This document shows, in pieces, positions 62,314 to 64,000 of a stretch of 64,000 nucleotides of DNA (position 1 is its first letter; every line of letters starts with the position of its first letter). The DNA is from Roseomonas populi (GTDB lineage Bacteria; Pseudomonadota; Alphaproteobacteria; Acetobacterales; Acetobacteraceae): the NCBI RefSeq assembly GCF_024594815.1, contig NZ_JANJOU010000002.1:1-64000 (forward strand), in the 5' to 3' direction. Below the pieces are notes generated by a model, which searched no databases, was not told the DNA's origin, and worked only from the letters and a program-made list of their open reading frames with translations. A program made the position numbers and the translations under genes.

Positions 62314-63483
62314 GTGGACGCGGCCGGTACGGACTACGCCGCCTTCCGGGCGGAGGTGCGGGAGTTCTGCCTCACCCGCTGCCCGGCCGACATCCGGGCG
62401 CTGGTGGCGCGCGGCGGCAAGCTGGGGCGCGATGCCTGGAGCCGCTGGCAGCGTATCCTGTTCGACCATGGCTGGGGCGCGCCGAACTGGCCGCGCGAGT
62501 ACGGCGGCACCGGCTGGGATCTGCGACAGCGCCATATCTTCGACGAGACACTGGCCGAGTCCGACTGCCCGCCGCAGTACCATCACGGCCTGCGCCACCT
62601 TGGCCCCGTGCTGATCGAGTACGGGACGGAGGAGCAGAAGCGCCGCTTCCTGCCCGGTATCCTCGACGGCAGCGTGTGGTGGTGCCAGGGCTACTCGGAG
62701 CCCGGCGCGGGATCGGACCTTGCCTCGCTGAAGACGCGGGCCGTGCGGGAGGGCGACAAGTACGTCGTCGATGGCCAGAAGACCTGGACCTCCCACGCGC
62801 AGGAGGCCGACATGATGTACACCCTCGTGCGCACCTCGCAGGAGGCGAAGAAGCAGCAGGGCATCACGCTGCTGCTGATCCCGCTGGACAGCCCGGGCAT
62901 CAGCATCCGGCCCATCCGCACCATCGACAACTGGCAGCACGTGAACGAGGTCTTCCTCGACGGCGTGCGCGTGCCGGCAGAGAACCGGGTGGGGGAGGAA
63001 GGGCAGGGCTGGTCCTACGGCAAGTTCCTGCTGCACCACGAGCGGTTGGCGGGGGCCAATGTCGCGCCGCTGCTGCGCCAGCTCGCCCGCACGCGCCGGC
63101 TGATCGAGGAGGGCGCGACGGAGGGCGAGGAGGGCCGGCGGCGCGCCCTGGAGCACCGGCTGCTGCTGGCCGAGGCCGAGATCACGGGCGTGCGCGCCTT
63201 AGGCCACGCCGCGCTGGAGGCGACGCTGCGGCGCGAGCCGCTGGGCAACACCGCCGCCGTCATCAAGCTCACCTCCGCGAACCTGATGCAGCGGCTGGAC
63301 GAGATCGCGCTGGACGCCACCGGCCACCGCCTCGTCTCCCGCTTCCGCCCCGTGGACGGCAATGCGCCGCCGGAGGGGATGGAGTGGCTGCAGAACTACC
63401 TCTACGGCCGCGTGCGCACGATCTACGGCGGCAGCGACGAGGTGCAGAAGAACCTGCTCGCCCGCACCCTGTTCGGACACTGA
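62314..63483 (+). CDS. Acyl-CoA dehydrogenase
   Basis: A 389-residue FAD enzyme. It has the N-terminal helical domain (YAAFRAEVREFCLTRCPADI), the middle flavin-binding strands WWCQGYSEPGAGSDLASLKTRA and YVVDGQKTWTSHAQEADM, and the terminal YGGSDEVQKNLLARTLFGH. The start is GTG, with no better ATG nearby. It is followed 5 bases later by a second, partial dehydrogenase gene; such pairs often form heteromers in sterol or branched-acid degradation. Confidence 0.94.
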   Translation: MDAAGTDYAAFRAEVREFCLTRCPADIRALVARGGKLGRDAWSRWQRILFDHGWGAPNWPREYGGTGWDLRQRHIFDETLAESDCPPQYHHGLRHLGPVLIEYGTEEQKRRFLPGILDGSVWWCQGYSEPGAGSDLASLKTRAVREGDKYVVDGQKTWTSHAQEADMMYTLVRTSQEAKKQQGITLLLIPLDSPGISIRPIRTIDNWQHVNEVFLDGVRVPAENRVGEEGQGWSYGKFLLHHERLAGANVAPLLRQLARTRRLIEEGATEGEEGRRRALEHRLLLAEAEITGVRALGHAALEATLRREPLGNTAAVIKLTSANLMQRLDEIALDATGHRLVSRFRPVDGNAPPEGMEWLQNYLYGRVRTIYGGSDEVQKNLLARTLFGH

Positions 63484-63488
63484 CCGCG

Positions 63489-64000
63489 ATGCCCTTCACC
63501 GCACCGCCCCTCTTCCCCGGCGATCTTTTCGAGGGCGCCGCGCGCCTGGCCGCGTCCGCCGAGGGCCGCCTCTCTGCCGTGTCAGAAGCGCCCGCCCGCG
63601 CCGCCGTGCTGGACGCGCTATGGGAAGAGGCCGCCGCGCTGGGCTGGCCCGCCGTGATGGTGCCGGAGGCGCAGGAGGGCGCCGGCGGCACGCTGGAGGA
63701 CCTCGTTGCCATCCTCGACGGCGCCGGGCGCGCCGCGCTGCCATTGCCGCTGGCGGCCGCTTGCGGCGTGGTGCCGGCGATGCTGCCCGCGGAGGCGGGC
63801 GGGGTCGTGCTGCCCTTCGTGGCCAGCGGCGAGTGGCGGGTGGCGCCGGCTTTTGCGGAGCTGATGCGCGACCCCCGCTCGCCGGCCGCCGCCGCGGCGA
63901 CGGAGGGGGGTGTGCTGCGCCTCTCGGGCTCCGTCATCGGCATGGAGGCCCCGCCGGGCGCCACTCACACGCTGCTGCACGCCCCCGTGGACGGGGCTTC
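63489..64000 (+). CDS. Acyl-CoA dehydrogenase-like protein, N-terminal part (runs off the window)
   Basis: Open from ATG 63489 to the end of the window without a stop, about 170 residues. The start, MPFTAPPLFPGDLFEGAARL, then VLDALWEEAAALGWPAVMVPEAQEGAGGTLEDLVAIL and ALPLPLAAACGVVPAML, matches the N-terminal helical domain of short acyl-CoA dehydrogenases. The flavin-binding core has only begun. It follows the complete dehydrogenase by 5 bases and is probably its partner subunit. Confidence 0.85.
   Translation, partial: MPFTAPPLFPGDLFEGAARLAASAEGRLSAVSEAPARAAVLDALWEEAAALGWPAVMVPEAQEGAGGTLEDLVAILDGAGRAALPLPLAAACGVVPAMLPAEAGGVVLPFVASGEWRVAPAFAELMRDPRSPAAAAATEGGVLRLSGSVIGMEAPPGATHTLLHAPVDGA

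Overview
The window is a GC-rich alphaproteobacterial chromosome segment, most likely from the Acetobacteraceae (Roseomonas-like). This is inferred from the gene content: an alphaproteobacterial pyrC-like/plsY/dprA/topA/rnr cluster, gatCAB, tRNA-Ser, and an unusually large number of tripartite-tricarboxylate (TctC/Bug) periplasmic receptors. No rRNA, CRISPR array or intact mobile element was seen.

Bases 1-23,700 are mostly core. They hold the end of an MDR alcohol dehydrogenase, an OsmC protein, rpmG with a terminator, and a BLUF photoreceptor translationally coupled to a GGDEF-EAL protein. Next come an S41 protease and a tight minus-strand chain (pyrC-like, plsY, dprA, topA, rnr), with pyrB upstream and a TctC/allophanate-hydrolase-C pair inserted between. 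They are followed by a GNAT, a secreted orphan, a two-gene chromate transporter, ruvX, a tandem retropepsin-like protease, gatCAB and a thioredoxin-reductase-like flavoprotein.

Bases 23,700-28,160 hold a peptide-type solute receptor, a TM2 protein, a cytochrome P450, a YfcG-like GST and tRNA-Ser(GCT). A decayed tyrosine-recombinase tail follows the tRNA, which marks an old integration site. From there to the right end the DNA is accessory and catabolic.

Bases 28,755-42,450 contain a CLC channel with CBS domains, a LacI-regulated sulfatase with its own formylglycine-generating enzyme, and a nearby TctC receptor that shares a candidate operator. They also contain an IS5-family relic, further TctC receptors, an AstE/AspA-like deacylase with a divergent LysR, and a thiol-dioxygenase/four-rhodanese pair.

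Bases 42,450-64,000 contain four modules. One is a LysR-controlled TctC/CoA-transferase/enoyl-CoA hydratase operon. The second is a GntR-controlled operon in which an enolase-superfamily enzyme, an epimerase and a RidA protein are interleaved with a complete dipeptide-type ABC importer. The third is a CMD-family/TctC pair. The fourth is an acyl-CoA catabolic group (hydratase, CoA-transferase, two acyl-CoA dehydrogenases, TctC) whose two divergent promoter regions share a TetR-like palindrome. The general theme is scavenging of organic acids, sulfate esters and sugar acids: each module pairs one periplasmic receptor with a few enzymes and a local regulator.
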